A DNA stretch of 64,000 nucleotides from Terriglobales bacterium (GTDB lineage: Bacteria; Acidobacteriota; Terriglobia; Terriglobales; Acidobacteriaceae). The notes beneath the pieces were generated by a model that did not search any database, had not been told where the DNA came from, and was given only the letters and a program-made list of their open reading frames with translations. The translations under genes and the position numbers were made by a program. Position 1 is the first letter of the stretch. Every line of letters starts with the position of its first letter. Shown in pieces: positions 53,428-61,169 of this stretch. The DNA lies in the NCBI GenBank assembly GCA_035764005.1, contig DASTZZ010000065.1, forward strand, positions 106,283 to 170,282. Direction: 5' to 3'.

Positions 53428-55197
53428 TTGTATTTGAGTTCCACCAGTTTTTCTTCTACCTCCAAGCGTGTGCCGATTTACGGATGGCTGCTGCTGCTTG
53501 CTCTCGCAGCGCACGCGCCGCTGCTCTTATTCCAACTGCAAGCGGGATCCTTCGACGCCAACACGCACATGTTCTTTGCCGATCACTATGCTCATCACTG
53601 GTTCAATCCATGGAATGAGAAGTGGTTTGCCGGCTTCTCACAGACGACGTATCCGCCGCTCGTCCATCAATTAATTGCGCTGTTCTCGCACATCGTAGGA
53701 CTGTCGTTCGCCTACACCATCGTGCAGGCGATCGTGATTCTGCTGCTTCCGATCGGCGTGTATCGATATGCGCGCCTGTGGGTAAATGATCGCGCGGCGC
53801 TCTATGCCGCCATTGGCAGCATCTTCCTGGGATCGCTGGCCCAGATGGTCTACCAATCCGGACAGATCAACACGACGTTCGCCTCGGTGATGCTCCTCAA
53901 CTCGCTGCCGTTCTTTTATGTATGGATTCGCGAAGGCAGTGGGCTGGCGTTCTGGAAAGGCATTGCAATTTTTCTCGTAGGCTGCGCAGGCCACCACGTG
54001 AGCATGATCTTTGCCACGCCGTTTTTCGCAATTCCGATTATCTGGTTGGCATTCATCGATCACCGCGAGGATCGGGCAGATGCGACCGCGAAGGGAATCG
54101 CCGTTCGGACTGGGATTTTTGCCGCGCTCGCAATTATCGGCGTCCTCGCCGTTCTTTACCCATACTGGGTAGAACTGTGGCACAACCCAATTAAGCAGGC
54201 TCCGATTTATCACGAGAGCCGCGCCAATTACATTCTTGAGCCACTTCAGGGAATGAACTTCTTCATCGTTCCTACCGGGGCTCTACTTCTCGCGATTCCG
54301 TTCATCTTCTGGCGGGGCGCCACTGACCGGCGCTTGCGTCCATTGTTCCTGGGCTGGTGGTTCACCGCCCTGATTGGACTGGGCGGCACGACCCCCCTTC
54401 CCAAAATAGTTTTCGGCACTCGCATTTGGGAGGTCTTGACGTATGAGCGCTTCACCTATTGGGCCACGCTGATGGCTCTGCCGTTTGCGGGAATCATCGC
54501 TGACTGGCTCATTGAGCGCTTCCGGGGAAAGGCCATGGCTGGACTTGCGCTGGCGGCGGTACTTTCCGGCGCGGGCGCCCTCGCCTGGCTGCACGCGAAC
54601 CCAATCAATTCGAACTCCTTCAGCATTGAGGAAGTCGTCAACTTCCTGAACCGCGATGATCACGTCAAATACCGCTATATCACCCTCGGATTCGGAAACC
54701 AGCTTGCTCGTGTAGGTGTGCAGGCCAACGCCAGTTCGGTCGACGGCGACTACAACTCTGCGCGTCTGTTGCCCGAACTGATGGAAGGTGGATCGGCACA
54801 ACTTACTAACTCGAAGTATTTCCGCCACGGCATGGAAGCATTGCGTGCAGTGTTGAAGCATGCAGACCACTATGGCCTGAAGTACATCTTCGTACGCGAT
54901 CGCTATTACGAGCCTCTGCTTGCTTTTGCCGGATGGCGTGAAGCCGAAATCTACGACAACGGCAACGTCACTTTGTGGACGAAGGAAGATGTTCCTCCGG
55001 CGCACAAGATCACACCTCCGCCGGGCGCTGTGCCTACCGAATTTCAGGACATCCTCTGGGGCACGCTTCCTCTGGGAACTGTGGTATTTGCACTTGCTCT
55101 GCTGATTCTCTTCCCAGAACGGAAACGCATCGCTGAAACCATCGACTTCCCGGCCACCGCTGCTGCGGAGCCGGTGGTACTGAGGGAGGCACAGTAA
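53428..55197 (+). CDS. polytopic GT-C-like membrane protein (PTPS-related domain), TTG start
   Basis: 589 residues. Start TTG 53428 with CGGAGG 6 bases ahead; no ATG in the first 100 codons fits better. About 10-12 transmembrane helices; an early periplasmic loop GSFDANTHMFFADHYAHHWFNPWNEKWF containing Asp-Asn, and YPPLVHQLIALFSHIVG, as in the 6-pyruvoyl-tetrahydropterin-synthase-related/YfhO-like GT-C superfamily that transfers sugars from polyprenyl phosphate. The C-terminal soluble segment (RDRYYEPLLAFAGWREAEIYDNGNVTLWTK) is typical. First gene of a coupled set whose next ATG overlaps its TAA (TAATG). Confidence 0.82.
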   Translation: MYLSSTSFSSTSKRVPIYGWLLLLALAAHAPLLLFQLQAGSFDANTHMFFADHYAHHWFNPWNEKWFAGFSQTTYPPLVHQLIALFSHIVGLSFAYTIVQAIVILLLPIGVYRYARLWVNDRAALYAAIGSIFLGSLAQMVYQSGQINTTFASVMLLNSLPFFYVWIREGSGLAFWKGIAIFLVGCAGHHVSMIFATPFFAIPIIWLAFIDHREDRADATAKGIAVRTGIFAALAIIGVLAVLYPYWVELWHNPIKQAPIYHESRANYILEPLQGMNFFIVPTGALLLAIPFIFWRGATDRRLRPLFLGWWFTALIGLGGTTPLPKIVFGTRIWEVLTYERFTYWATLMALPFAGIIADWLIERFRGKAMAGLALAAVLSGAGALAWLHANPINSNSFSIEEVVNFLNRDDHVKYRYITLGFGNQLARVGVQANASSVDGDYNSARLLPELMEGGSAQLTNSKYFRHGMEALRAVLKHADHYGLKYIFVRDRYYEPLLAFAGWREAEIYDNGNVTLWTKEDVPPAHKITPPPGAVPTEFQDILWGTLPLGTVVFALALLILFPERKRIAETIDFPATAAAEPVVLREAQ

Positions 55198-56297
55198 TGG
55201 GTCGTCTGTTCTTCGTCATCATGATTGTCATCACGGGAGCGCTGGTCGCCATCGGCACGGCTCCCGCAAAAGAAAAAGAAAGCACGAACTCGCCCGCCGG
55301 CACCGTGCAGGCCTTCTATGATCGCGTAAAGGCTGACGATTATCGCGGAGCGTACGCGCTTATCGCACCTTCGAGCAATGTCGACTTCAAGACGATGTAC
55401 CACGATATCGCTGGACGCGACGGCAGTCTCAAGACGCTCTCGCGTTTGGAGAGCTTTGAGCCGCGGGTGATCGCCCATAACGAAAACCAGACCATTGTGC
55501 GGACGAGTCTCGATTGGGCGACAGCGGTCGGCGCTCTGCATGAAAATCGCGATCTCAAGCTGATCAACGACAACGGAACATGGCAGATCGTATGGCCGCA
55601 GCGTCATGTTCCGAACTTGCCTCCGCAGGTGATTCCAGTGAACTACCTGCGCTGGGACATCATCCATAGTGATTCGGAAGATAACGAATGGGGCGCGCAG
55701 AACGTCGAGAGCCCGCATGTACGCATCACGTCGATGAATGCCGTCGAGCGTGAGGGCAAAGTGATCATTCTCGGCGAACTGGTCAATGAAGACACTGTCC
55801 CAGGTTATGTCGATGTGGAAGGCATTCTCATCGGCAAGGACGGCGAGCAGCTTGGTGAAGAAACCAGCTTCGACAAGATCTCGCACGTGCTTTTGCCCAA
55901 AGAAGTCACGCCATTCCGCATCGACTTCGATGGTGTGCACCTGAATCAGGTGAAGAAAGTCACGCTGAATCCGACTTCGATCCTGGTGCCTGCCTCGGCT
56001 GATCCGGTAATTGGAGTGATGCATCAGCAGATTGCGAAGACCGATTCGGGACACTCGGTTCTGAAGGGCGAACTCGTAAATCAGAGCGGCGAACTGGTAA
56101 ACATCCCTCAGGTGCTCGCGACGTACTACGACTCGCAGGGACACGTGATCTGGATTTCCGACGGCTACGTCGATCAGGCGCTGCGTCCGCAGATTCCCGT
56201 TCCATTTGCGGTGAGCATCAATGACGATATCGCGCCCAACGTGCACAGCTATCGCGTGGTCGTGAACCACTATTCGATGGATCGTCCGAGCGCATAG
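55197..56297 (+). CDS. exported protein of unknown function
   Basis: 366 residues; begins with ATG sharing a base with the previous stop (TAATG). Signal peptide/anchor MGRLFFVIMIVITGALVAIGTAPA. N-terminal part (about 30-130) looks like an NTF2/SnoaL-type cone fold (TVQAFYDRVKADDYRGAYALIAPSS; LKLINDNGTWQIVW). The remainder has two beta-rich segments of FxLYD flavour (VIILGELVNEDTVPGYVDVEGILI and SVLKGELVNQSGELVNIPQVLATYYDSQG, a clear internal duplication) that usually sit on bacterial cell surfaces. No catalytic motif. Long antisense frames here lack such motifs. Confidence 0.8.
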   Translation: MGRLFFVIMIVITGALVAIGTAPAKEKESTNSPAGTVQAFYDRVKADDYRGAYALIAPSSNVDFKTMYHDIAGRDGSLKTLSRLESFEPRVIAHNENQTIVRTSLDWATAVGALHENRDLKLINDNGTWQIVWPQRHVPNLPPQVIPVNYLRWDIIHSDSEDNEWGAQNVESPHVRITSMNAVEREGKVIILGELVNEDTVPGYVDVEGILIGKDGEQLGEETSFDKISHVLLPKEVTPFRIDFDGVHLNQVKKVTLNPTSILVPASADPVIGVMHQQIAKTDSGHSVLKGELVNQSGELVNIPQVLATYYDSQGHVIWISDGYVDQALRPQIPVPFAVSINDDIAPNVHSYRVVVNHYSMDRPSA

Positions 56298-57167
56298 GTG
56301 AGTATCAGGATGAAGCGATTATTTCTTGCAACTGTGGTCGTGCTCGCGACTGGCGTCTGGGCGGCAGACCTGCGCCTGCCCGACAAAGCAGTGGCCGGAC
56401 AGAACACCACGATTGCCACAACGGGCAGCGGCGACGCCACTCTCTACATAGTCGGGCCGGGCACGGCGATCAAGCGCGACATCAAGCTGGGCAGCGATGT
56501 CGAAATTAAAGGCGAGCAACTGCGGAAGTCGGGCTTCTATGAGGTAGTGGTCAAAAGCAGCGATGGCGATAGCACCAAGCAGCTCTATGTCGCTCCCGCG
56601 GCTGCGGAGAAGATCAACTTTCTCGCTCGTCCTTCACGCGTGCCCGTTGGACAACCGAAGGTGATCGCGGGGACGGCATTTGTCTTCGATCAGTTCGAGA
56701 ATCTCGTCCTAGCGCCAACTGCCATCACGTTCAATCTTGCGGTGCCGGGTGCTCCAGCAAAAACGCAGCGCATGACGACGAGAGATGGCGTGGCGTATTT
56801 GCAGACCGGATCGGGAACGAAAGCCGGACCGGGACAGTTCATCGTCAGCGTCGGAGATAACTCCGTCCGACGGGTGGTGGAAGAGACCGCCTCCGAGCCC
56901 TGCAATTTGCGTTTCACAGTTCACAAAGAGAAAGAAGGGCTGATCGCGGAGACAGATCCTGTGCGTGACTGTTCCGGCAACGCTGTTCCCGACGGCACGA
57001 TTGTGACCTTCATCTCAAACGAGCCCGGCCAGGGACGCTCGACGGTCGATGCCCGCATCAAGAAAGGCGTGGCGCGGGCAGTGCTGCCGGCGGTTCCGGG
57101 CACTACGATCTCCGTCGCCTCGGGAGTGGTTCTCGGCAACGAAGTGCGCTGGGGAGGAGGACTGTGA
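56298..57167 (+). CDS. exported Ig-like/invasin-fold protein
   Basis: 289 residues if GTG 56298 (directly after the preceding TAG) is the start; ATG 56310 (MKRLFLATVVVLATGVWA) would give 285 and a standard signal peptide. Beta-rich throughout: a domain with ADLRLPDKAVAGQNTTIATTGSGDATLYIVGPG, then VPVGQPKVIAGTAFVFDQFENLVLAPTAITFNLAVPG, which is Big-1/invasin-like (P-V...G...D.fgN...), and a third with CNLRFTVHKEKEGLIAETDPVRDCSGNAVPDGTIVTF holding two Cys. Probably an adhesive or structural periplasmic protein. It ends TGATG into the next gene. Confidence 0.75.
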   Translation: MSIRMKRLFLATVVVLATGVWAADLRLPDKAVAGQNTTIATTGSGDATLYIVGPGTAIKRDIKLGSDVEIKGEQLRKSGFYEVVVKSSDGDSTKQLYVAPAAAEKINFLARPSRVPVGQPKVIAGTAFVFDQFENLVLAPTAITFNLAVPGAPAKTQRMTTRDGVAYLQTGSGTKAGPGQFIVSVGDNSVRRVVEETASEPCNLRFTVHKEKEGLIAETDPVRDCSGNAVPDGTIVTFISNEPGQGRSTVDARIKKGVARAVLPAVPGTTISVASGVVLGNEVRWGGGL

Positions 57168-57739
57168 TGCGGCGCTCAATCCAAGATCGTCCCAATTCGG
57201 GAAACGAGACTGTTTTGCGCTGGGTAGTTCTGGGCATCGCGTTGGCGCTGATCCTCACCGGCGGAGTGCCGCTGTTATCGCGCGTTTTCGCCGATACTCC
57301 TGACGTCGTGCAGGTGCGGCTCGACGCCTCCAACATCCAGCCCCGCCCGCTCGAGCAACTCACCGGACAAGCGATCGTAAAGAAGTACTCGCAAGCGTGG
57401 AAAGACATGGAAACGGCGCTGGCGGAGAACCGTCCGGGAGTGCTCGACGAAAGCTTCGTCGGGTACGCCCACGACAAGCTCGTGTCGCAAATCAAGGAAC
57501 AGCAGAAAAGCGGATTGAGCACGCGCTACGTCGATCATGGCCATCAGGTCGAAGCGACGTTCTATTCTCCGGAAGGTTCGGCGGTGCAGCTACGCGACAC
57601 CGCTCAGCTCGAAATCCAACTACTGGATGGCGATAAAGTTGTGAGCTCGCAAAATGTCACTCGCAAATACATCGCCGTCATCACTGTCGTTGAGGATACC
57701 TGGAAGCTTCGCGTGCTCGAAGGCGTGCCGGGATCCTAG
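57167..57739 (+). CDS. membrane-anchored protein of unknown function
   Basis: 190 residues from ATG 57167 (overlap TGATG with the preceding gene). Cytoplasmic N-terminus MRRSIQDRPNSGNETVLR, one transmembrane helix (about 20-38: VVLGIALALILTGGVPLLS), then a soluble domain. YSQAWKDMETALAENRPGVLDESFVGYAHDKLVSQIKEQQKSGL and the following strands fit a small NTF2-like cone (cited from about 75 to 120). Last member of the four-gene coupled set started at 53428; all four products reach the envelope, which suggests one complex. Confidence 0.72.
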   Translation: MRRSIQDRPNSGNETVLRWVVLGIALALILTGGVPLLSRVFADTPDVVQVRLDASNIQPRPLEQLTGQAIVKKYSQAWKDMETALAENRPGVLDESFVGYAHDKLVSQIKEQQKSGLSTRYVDHGHQVEATFYSPEGSAVQLRDTAQLEIQLLDGDKVVSSQNVTRKYIAVITVVEDTWKLRVLEGVPGS

Positions 57740-57753
57740 CTTTTTTCTCTCCT

Positions 57754-57893
57754 GTGTCATTCCGACGCCTGCCTTTGGGCGGAGGAATCCCTATCGACAC
57801 CCATGCTCCGAAGCAAGCGCGTGGAAGTCTGTAGGGATTCCTCACTCCGGTTCACGCGAAACGCCTGCGTGAACCTACGTTTCGGAATGACAC
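57754..57893. repeat. REPIN-like palindromic element
   Basis: Ends GTGTCATTCCGA (57754-57765) and TCGGAATGACAC (57882-57893) are perfect complements; an inner pair GAGGAATCCCTA (57782-57793) and TAGGGATTCCTC (57832-57843) is also perfect, and a third hairpin GGTTCACGC/GCGTGAACC lies at 57849-57875. 140 bp, non-coding, between the anchored-protein gene and the TonB gene. A half copy lies at 16999-17041. Confidence 0.8.
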
Positions 57894-58104
57894 CCTCGTA
57901 CATTACATTTCTTTACCCTCTCGAACTCCGAGCCCTGCTAAACCCATCCTAATGCGCGACTTTCGATCGTCCGTACACGTCTAATTACGTACTCAGGATT
58001 GGTATTAGGGCGCCGGCCTGAGTGCACGTGGAATGCAGTAATGCGACAATCGTAAGAACCCAAAGTCTGCGGCCGTTAGCGCCAGTCCGCGAAGTCGAGT
58101 ACGA

Positions 58105-59178
58105 ATGCCAGTCACCGAGGCCCCACCCAAGTCGCCGTCCGAGCAACGCGCGTTGCGCCGCGACTTGCCGCAGGATCCCGCCGAACTCCACCTGCTTATC
58201 GAAGAACTTGAAGACGAGCGGGACCAAGGACGCCGACGCGAGGCGGTATGGGTTTCGGTCATCCTGCACTTGCTCGTCATCCTGACGATCGTGCTGCAGC
58301 CGAAGCTCTTCCCCAATTGGTTCTCGTCAAAGGACAAGGTCGTCCTCGTCACGCCCGATATGCAGGACAAGGACATCCAGTTTCTGGCTCTGCCCAAAGA
58401 CGCGCAGAAGGCCACGCCGCCGCCGAAGACCAACATCATCTCCGACAAAAACCGCATCGCGCAGGCGCGAACGCCGTCGCCAGACCGGCACACCTTGGAA
58501 GAGCTGCAGAATGCACGGCGCCAGGGCGCTCCGGGGAACCGCGGCATGCAAGCGCCGCCTGCCCCGCCAAAGCAGGCCGCCGCTCCCGCTGCTGCGGCAC
58601 AGGGACAACAGCAGGCACAGGCTGCGCCTCCGAAGCCGGCTGAGAATTCGAGCACCGTGGCTAAGCTCGAACCGCCGGAGCAGGAACCACGACCTACAAA
58701 TCGGAATGTCTTCAGCACCGCTGGTTCGGCTGGATCGGTGATTCAGCAGGCAGCCCGCGCAGCTGCTCAGGGTCACGGAGCCGGTGGAGAATATGGGATC
58801 GGTCCGCTGTCGCCGAATACTGACGCGCAAGGCGCAGTCGATATTCTCAGTGACACCCTCGGCGTCGACTTCGGTCCATACCTGTCCCGCGTCCTCGAAG
58901 ACGTGCGCCGCAACTGGTATAACCTCATCCCGGAAGAGGCGCGCTCGCCGATTTTCAAACAGGGGAAACTGATGATTCAGTTCATCATCGACAAGAACGG
59001 TGCCGTGGAAGGACTGCGCCTCACCTCGCCTTCCGGTGATGTTGCACTGGATCGAGCCGCCCTCGGAGGGATCACCGCTTCGAATCCGTTCCCGCCGCTT
59101 CCCAAAGAGTTCAACGGGCCTTATCTCGCCCTGCGTTTCCGCTTTTACTACAACCCAAACCGGGGCGAGTTGAAATAG
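58105..59178 (+). CDS. TonB-like energy-transducer protein
   Basis: 357 residues. Cytoplasmic N-terminus of ~47 residues with an acidic coiled segment (DPAELHLLIEELEDERDQGRRREA), one transmembrane helix (about 48-64: VWVSVILHLLVILTIVL) containing the His typical of TonB/TolA anchors, a long Pro/Ala/Gln linker (about 105-195), and a C-terminal TonB domain (LIPEEARSPIFKQGKLMIQFIIDKNGAVEGLRLTSPSGDVALDRAALGGITASNPFPPLPKEF, about 275-340). It would couple the proton motive force to outer-membrane receptors such as the one at the left edge. No exbB/exbD near. A 35-aa membrane protein starts on the next base. Confidence 0.88.
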   Translation: MPVTEAPPKSPSEQRALRRDLPQDPAELHLLIEELEDERDQGRRREAVWVSVILHLLVILTIVLQPKLFPNWFSSKDKVVLVTPDMQDKDIQFLALPKDAQKATPPPKTNIISDKNRIAQARTPSPDRHTLEELQNARRQGAPGNRGMQAPPAPPKQAAAPAAAAQGQQQAQAAPPKPAENSSTVAKLEPPEQEPRPTNRNVFSTAGSAGSVIQQAARAAAQGHGAGGEYGIGPLSPNTDAQGAVDILSDTLGVDFGPYLSRVLEDVRRNWYNLIPEEARSPIFKQGKLMIQFIIDKNGAVEGLRLTSPSGDVALDRAALGGITASNPFPPLPKEFNGPYLALRFRFYYNPNRGELK

Positions 59179-59286
59179 GTGGATGCTCAGCGGCAGCAAG
59201 CACAAGGCTTACTGTTGCTGGCCTTCATCGTTCTGGTGCTGTTGCTGATCCGCTACTGGGGACACATCCCCTGGCTAGCAAGGTAA
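59179..59286 (+). CDS. 35-aa single-helix membrane protein, GTG start
   Basis: GTG directly after the TAG of the TonB gene. Product VDAQRQQAQGLLLLAFIVLV, LLLIRYWGHIPWLAR: polar start, a 15-residue Leu/Val/Ile helix, then a Trp/Arg interface segment. Position and hydrophobic pattern resemble small accessory subunits. No family, no ribosome site beyond the coupling. Confidence 0.5.
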   Translation: MDAQRQQAQGLLLLAFIVLVLLLIRYWGHIPWLAR

Positions 59287-59580
59287 GTTCCACCTTAATC
59301 AGCCTTACGCGATGCTGAATGCCGACGTTTCGCTGTGTGCAAAAACTCCGAAATTCATATTTCCGAAACCAAGGTAACGGACTGTAAATTCGTTCAGTGT
59401 TTGTCTTGTAAGCCGCTGAAATCAGGTGTCTTATGTGTGCATCAGGATTTAGGCAAACTGTATAAATCGCTGAAATCAGGCGACCTGTTGTCACGGTCAG
59501 TGGTTTTCCCACAAGGTTTTCCACAAAACTTAGGAAATCTCATTTTGAGACGACGGCCAACACGAGAAAACCCGACGTGC
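59287..59580. other. gene-free region with 13-nt direct repeat
   Basis: CGCTGAAATCAGG occurs at 59414-59426 and 59469-59481, 55 bp apart. TTTTCCCACA and TTTTCCACA follow at about 59505 and 59517, the latter fitting a relaxed DnaA box. A frame through 59335-59775 shows no protein motifs. Confidence 0.55.
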
Positions 59581-59653
59581 GTCAGTACCGTCCGCGGCAG
59601 CGGACGGGTGAGAGTGCATTTTGACCCATTCGCTACCCGCGAACGGTACCGAC
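59581..59653 (+). repeat. 73-nt palindromic element, copy B
   Basis: Begins GTCAGTACCGTCC and ends AACGGTACCGAC, with CCCATTCGCTACC inside, as in copy A on the other strand at 46643-46715. Terminal 11-bp inverted repeat (10 of 11), an inner GGGT/ACCC stem and the hairpin CCGTCCGC-ggca-GCGGACGG (59588-59607). It lies 212 bp upstream of the HTH gene and points at it. Confidence 0.65.
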
Positions 59654-59865
59654 GCTTCGAGAATCATCGGGCGAGATTGACAGCGGGATCAATCGTTGTC
59701 CGGCGGAGATGTGCCGTAACGACGCTTGTTGCGAACCCGTCACTTCGACTTGCAACGACGTTTCGCACATCGTAAGCTCACGCTTCTGGCCAAAATTGAA
59801 TCTAAGTTGATGCAGAATCCTGGCACCTCAGATTTCGTCATAGCCAGAACGGAGGGATTTTGATC

Positions 59866-60402
59866 GTGAGTACAAATCTACCGTCTACGGATGTTCAGAT
59901 TTTGCACTCCTGGAAAGAAATTGCTTCCTACACAGGCCGGGGCGTGCGTACCCTTCAGCGCTACGAAGCAAATCTTGGCTTTCCCATTCATCGCCCACTG
60001 GGCAAGCCGCGCAGTTCGGTTTTGGCGTTCAAAGACGAGATTGATCGCTGGTTTGCCGCAACGCCGCACAATCGCGCAGAGCAGGCAAACGGGGATGGAG
60101 TCGCGCCCCAGGGACTGCCACTGCGTGGAACGGCGCGTCCGGTAGAGGATCTCTATAGGGCGGCCGAAGTGTGGCGCACGAAGACCACTTCTATGCAACA
60201 TGGGTTCAGCGCGATGGAACAGGCTGTGAACTGCATGCAGCAAAGCCTGAATTCAATGCTGGAGCGTTTGCAGACAACGGAAGAGCTGATGCAGCGCTCC
60301 AGGCAGCATTGGGAGCGAGCCTTGGTTCGCAGGCAGAGTCGAGCCAGCGCGGCGGTCACGAGTTCAACTGCACTTCACAGCGTGTCAGCATCCGCCAGTT
60401 AG
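59866..60402 (+). CDS. HTH protein with C-terminal coiled coil (paralogue 1)
   Basis: 178 residues from GTG 59866 (GGAGGG ten bases ahead; TTG 59860 is the closer alternative). Residues about 12-62, LHSWKEIASYTGRGVRTLQR then YEANLGFPIHRPLGKPRSSV and LAFKDEIDRWF, form a MerR/excisionase-like winged HTH that I recognise as recurrent in Acidobacteriota, often fused to propeller or TPR domains. Here it is followed by a helical region (VWRTKTTSMQHGFSAMEQAVNCMQQSLNSMLERLQTTEELMQRS, about 105-150) likely to be a coiled coil, and a Ser-rich tail. The same architecture recurs at 61877 on the other strand. Probably DNA-binding regulator. Confidence 0.78.
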   Translation: MSTNLPSTDVQILHSWKEIASYTGRGVRTLQRYEANLGFPIHRPLGKPRSSVLAFKDEIDRWFAATPHNRAEQANGDGVAPQGLPLRGTARPVEDLYRAAEVWRTKTTSMQHGFSAMEQAVNCMQQSLNSMLERLQTTEELMQRSRQHWERALVRRQSRASAAVTSSTALHSVSASAS

Positions 60403-60540
60403 TCTGCACCGCAATGCGCGGTCTGGATGTGGCAGTCGGTATCGTCCCGGCGCGCGGGGACGGGTGTGTGCCTCCCACTCCGGGTAGCAACGTCAAACGC
60501 CGCAGCGACAGCTACAGCGTAACCACAGACCCATTAGCCA

Positions 60541-60627
60541 CCGCGCGGACGGTAGTGACTCTGCACCGCGTCGCTCGTCAGTCCAGAGTTTCCCCGTTTA
60601 GCGTACGTTACCGTACCGACTGACTGC
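60541..60627. repeat. palindromic segment sharing motifs with the 73-nt element
   Basis: GCGGACGGTAGTGAC (60545-60559) is the complement of the left end of the 73-nt element with one change, and ACGTTACCGTACCGAC (60605-60620) resembles its right end. GTCAGTC/GACTGAC pair across the segment. Not a straightforward copy; sits 40 bp upstream of the zinc-ribbon gene. Confidence 0.4.
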
Positions 60628-60663
60628 TGCCTCACGCTCTAAAGTCGATGCTAGGCCGAGTCC

Positions 60664-60924
60664 ATGCATCGAATACAGCATTCTCCCGCACGCATCTCTG
60701 ATCTTCCGCGATCTGCCGCGGGTGACAACCTGAACTACTGCGGGTTCGAATGCCCCTCGTGCGGATATCAGCTTCGCCTTGCTGACCGCGTCGGCGACGT
60801 CCTCCTCCTCGAAATCTTCCGTGCTAACGACCTCGCGCACGCGGTCGTTTGTCCCGAATGCGGAATTAGCAACAACTTCAGGCGAAGCAATCTCAAGTTA
60901 TTCAGTCGCCAACGCGAGGACTAA
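60664..60924 (+). CDS. 86-aa zinc-ribbon protein
   Basis: Two Cys knuckles, CPSC (about 30-33) and CPEC (about 63-66), separated by 29 residues with hydrophobic strands (YQLRLADRVGDVLLLEIFRANDLAHAVV): a zinc-ribbon. N-terminal 25 residues are poorly structured, so the real start may lie inside. Function unknown; perhaps binds nucleic acid or a partner. Its TAA overlaps the ATG of a doubtful small frame (60924). Confidence 0.6.
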   Translation: MHRIQHSPARISDLPRSAAGDNLNYCGFECPSCGYQLRLADRVGDVLLLEIFRANDLAHAVVCPECGISNNFRRSNLKLFSRQRED

Positions 60925-61169
60925 TGCACACCAGAGAGCGCATCGTTCACGTCAAGGAAAAAGTGAAGATGCTGCGCCGCATCTCGCGTGAGTTGGTGGA
61001 GCACTCCAACACGCTACACCGACAGTCGGCTCGCCTGCGCGCGTTCACGCCAGTCTTGTCCGAACATCTTGTCAAATTGCGCCTCGATGATTCCATAGCA
61101 CTCACAGGCACTCTCGCGCAGCCCGACGGGATCGTCGATGGTGATATGTCCGCGACGGTAACTGATTAG
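60924..61169 (+). CDS. doubtful 81-aa coding frame overlapping Crp-family gene
   Basis: ATG overlaps the stop of the zinc-ribbon gene (TAATG). The first 30 residues (MHTRERIVHVKEKVKMLRRI...) form a plausible charged helix, but residues 31-81 are antisense to the end of the Crp/Fnr-like gene. Either a short peptide with a convergent overlap of 156 bp or chance. Confidence 0.25.
   Translation: MHTRERIVHVKEKVKMLRRISRELVEHSNTLHRQSARLRAFTPVLSEHLVKLRLDDSIALTGTLAQPDGIVDGDMSATVTD

Noticed and set aside
55044..56270. 408-residue antisense frame
   Set aside because: Runs opposite to two genes that are joined by a TAATG overlap and have signal peptides and clear domain patterns; composition is that of a shadow frame (His/Arg/Val rich).
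58327..59205. 292-residue antisense frame over the TonB gene
   Set aside because: The plus-strand product has a transmembrane helix, Pro-rich linker and TonB domain; the antisense product has none.
59501..59526. Possible DnaA boxes (TTTTCCCACA, TTTTCCACA)
   Set aside because: Only one fits the relaxed consensus, there is no cluster, no AT-rich unwinding region and no dnaA/dnaN/rpmH neighbourhood.
59335..59775. 146-residue frame in the intergenic region
   Set aside because: Passes through the 73-nt palindromic element and direct repeats; no motif and no ribosome site.
60738..60760. GGTTCGAAT resembling a tRNA T-arm
   Set aside because: No acceptor or anticodon stem can be built around it, and it lies inside the zinc-ribbon coding sequence.
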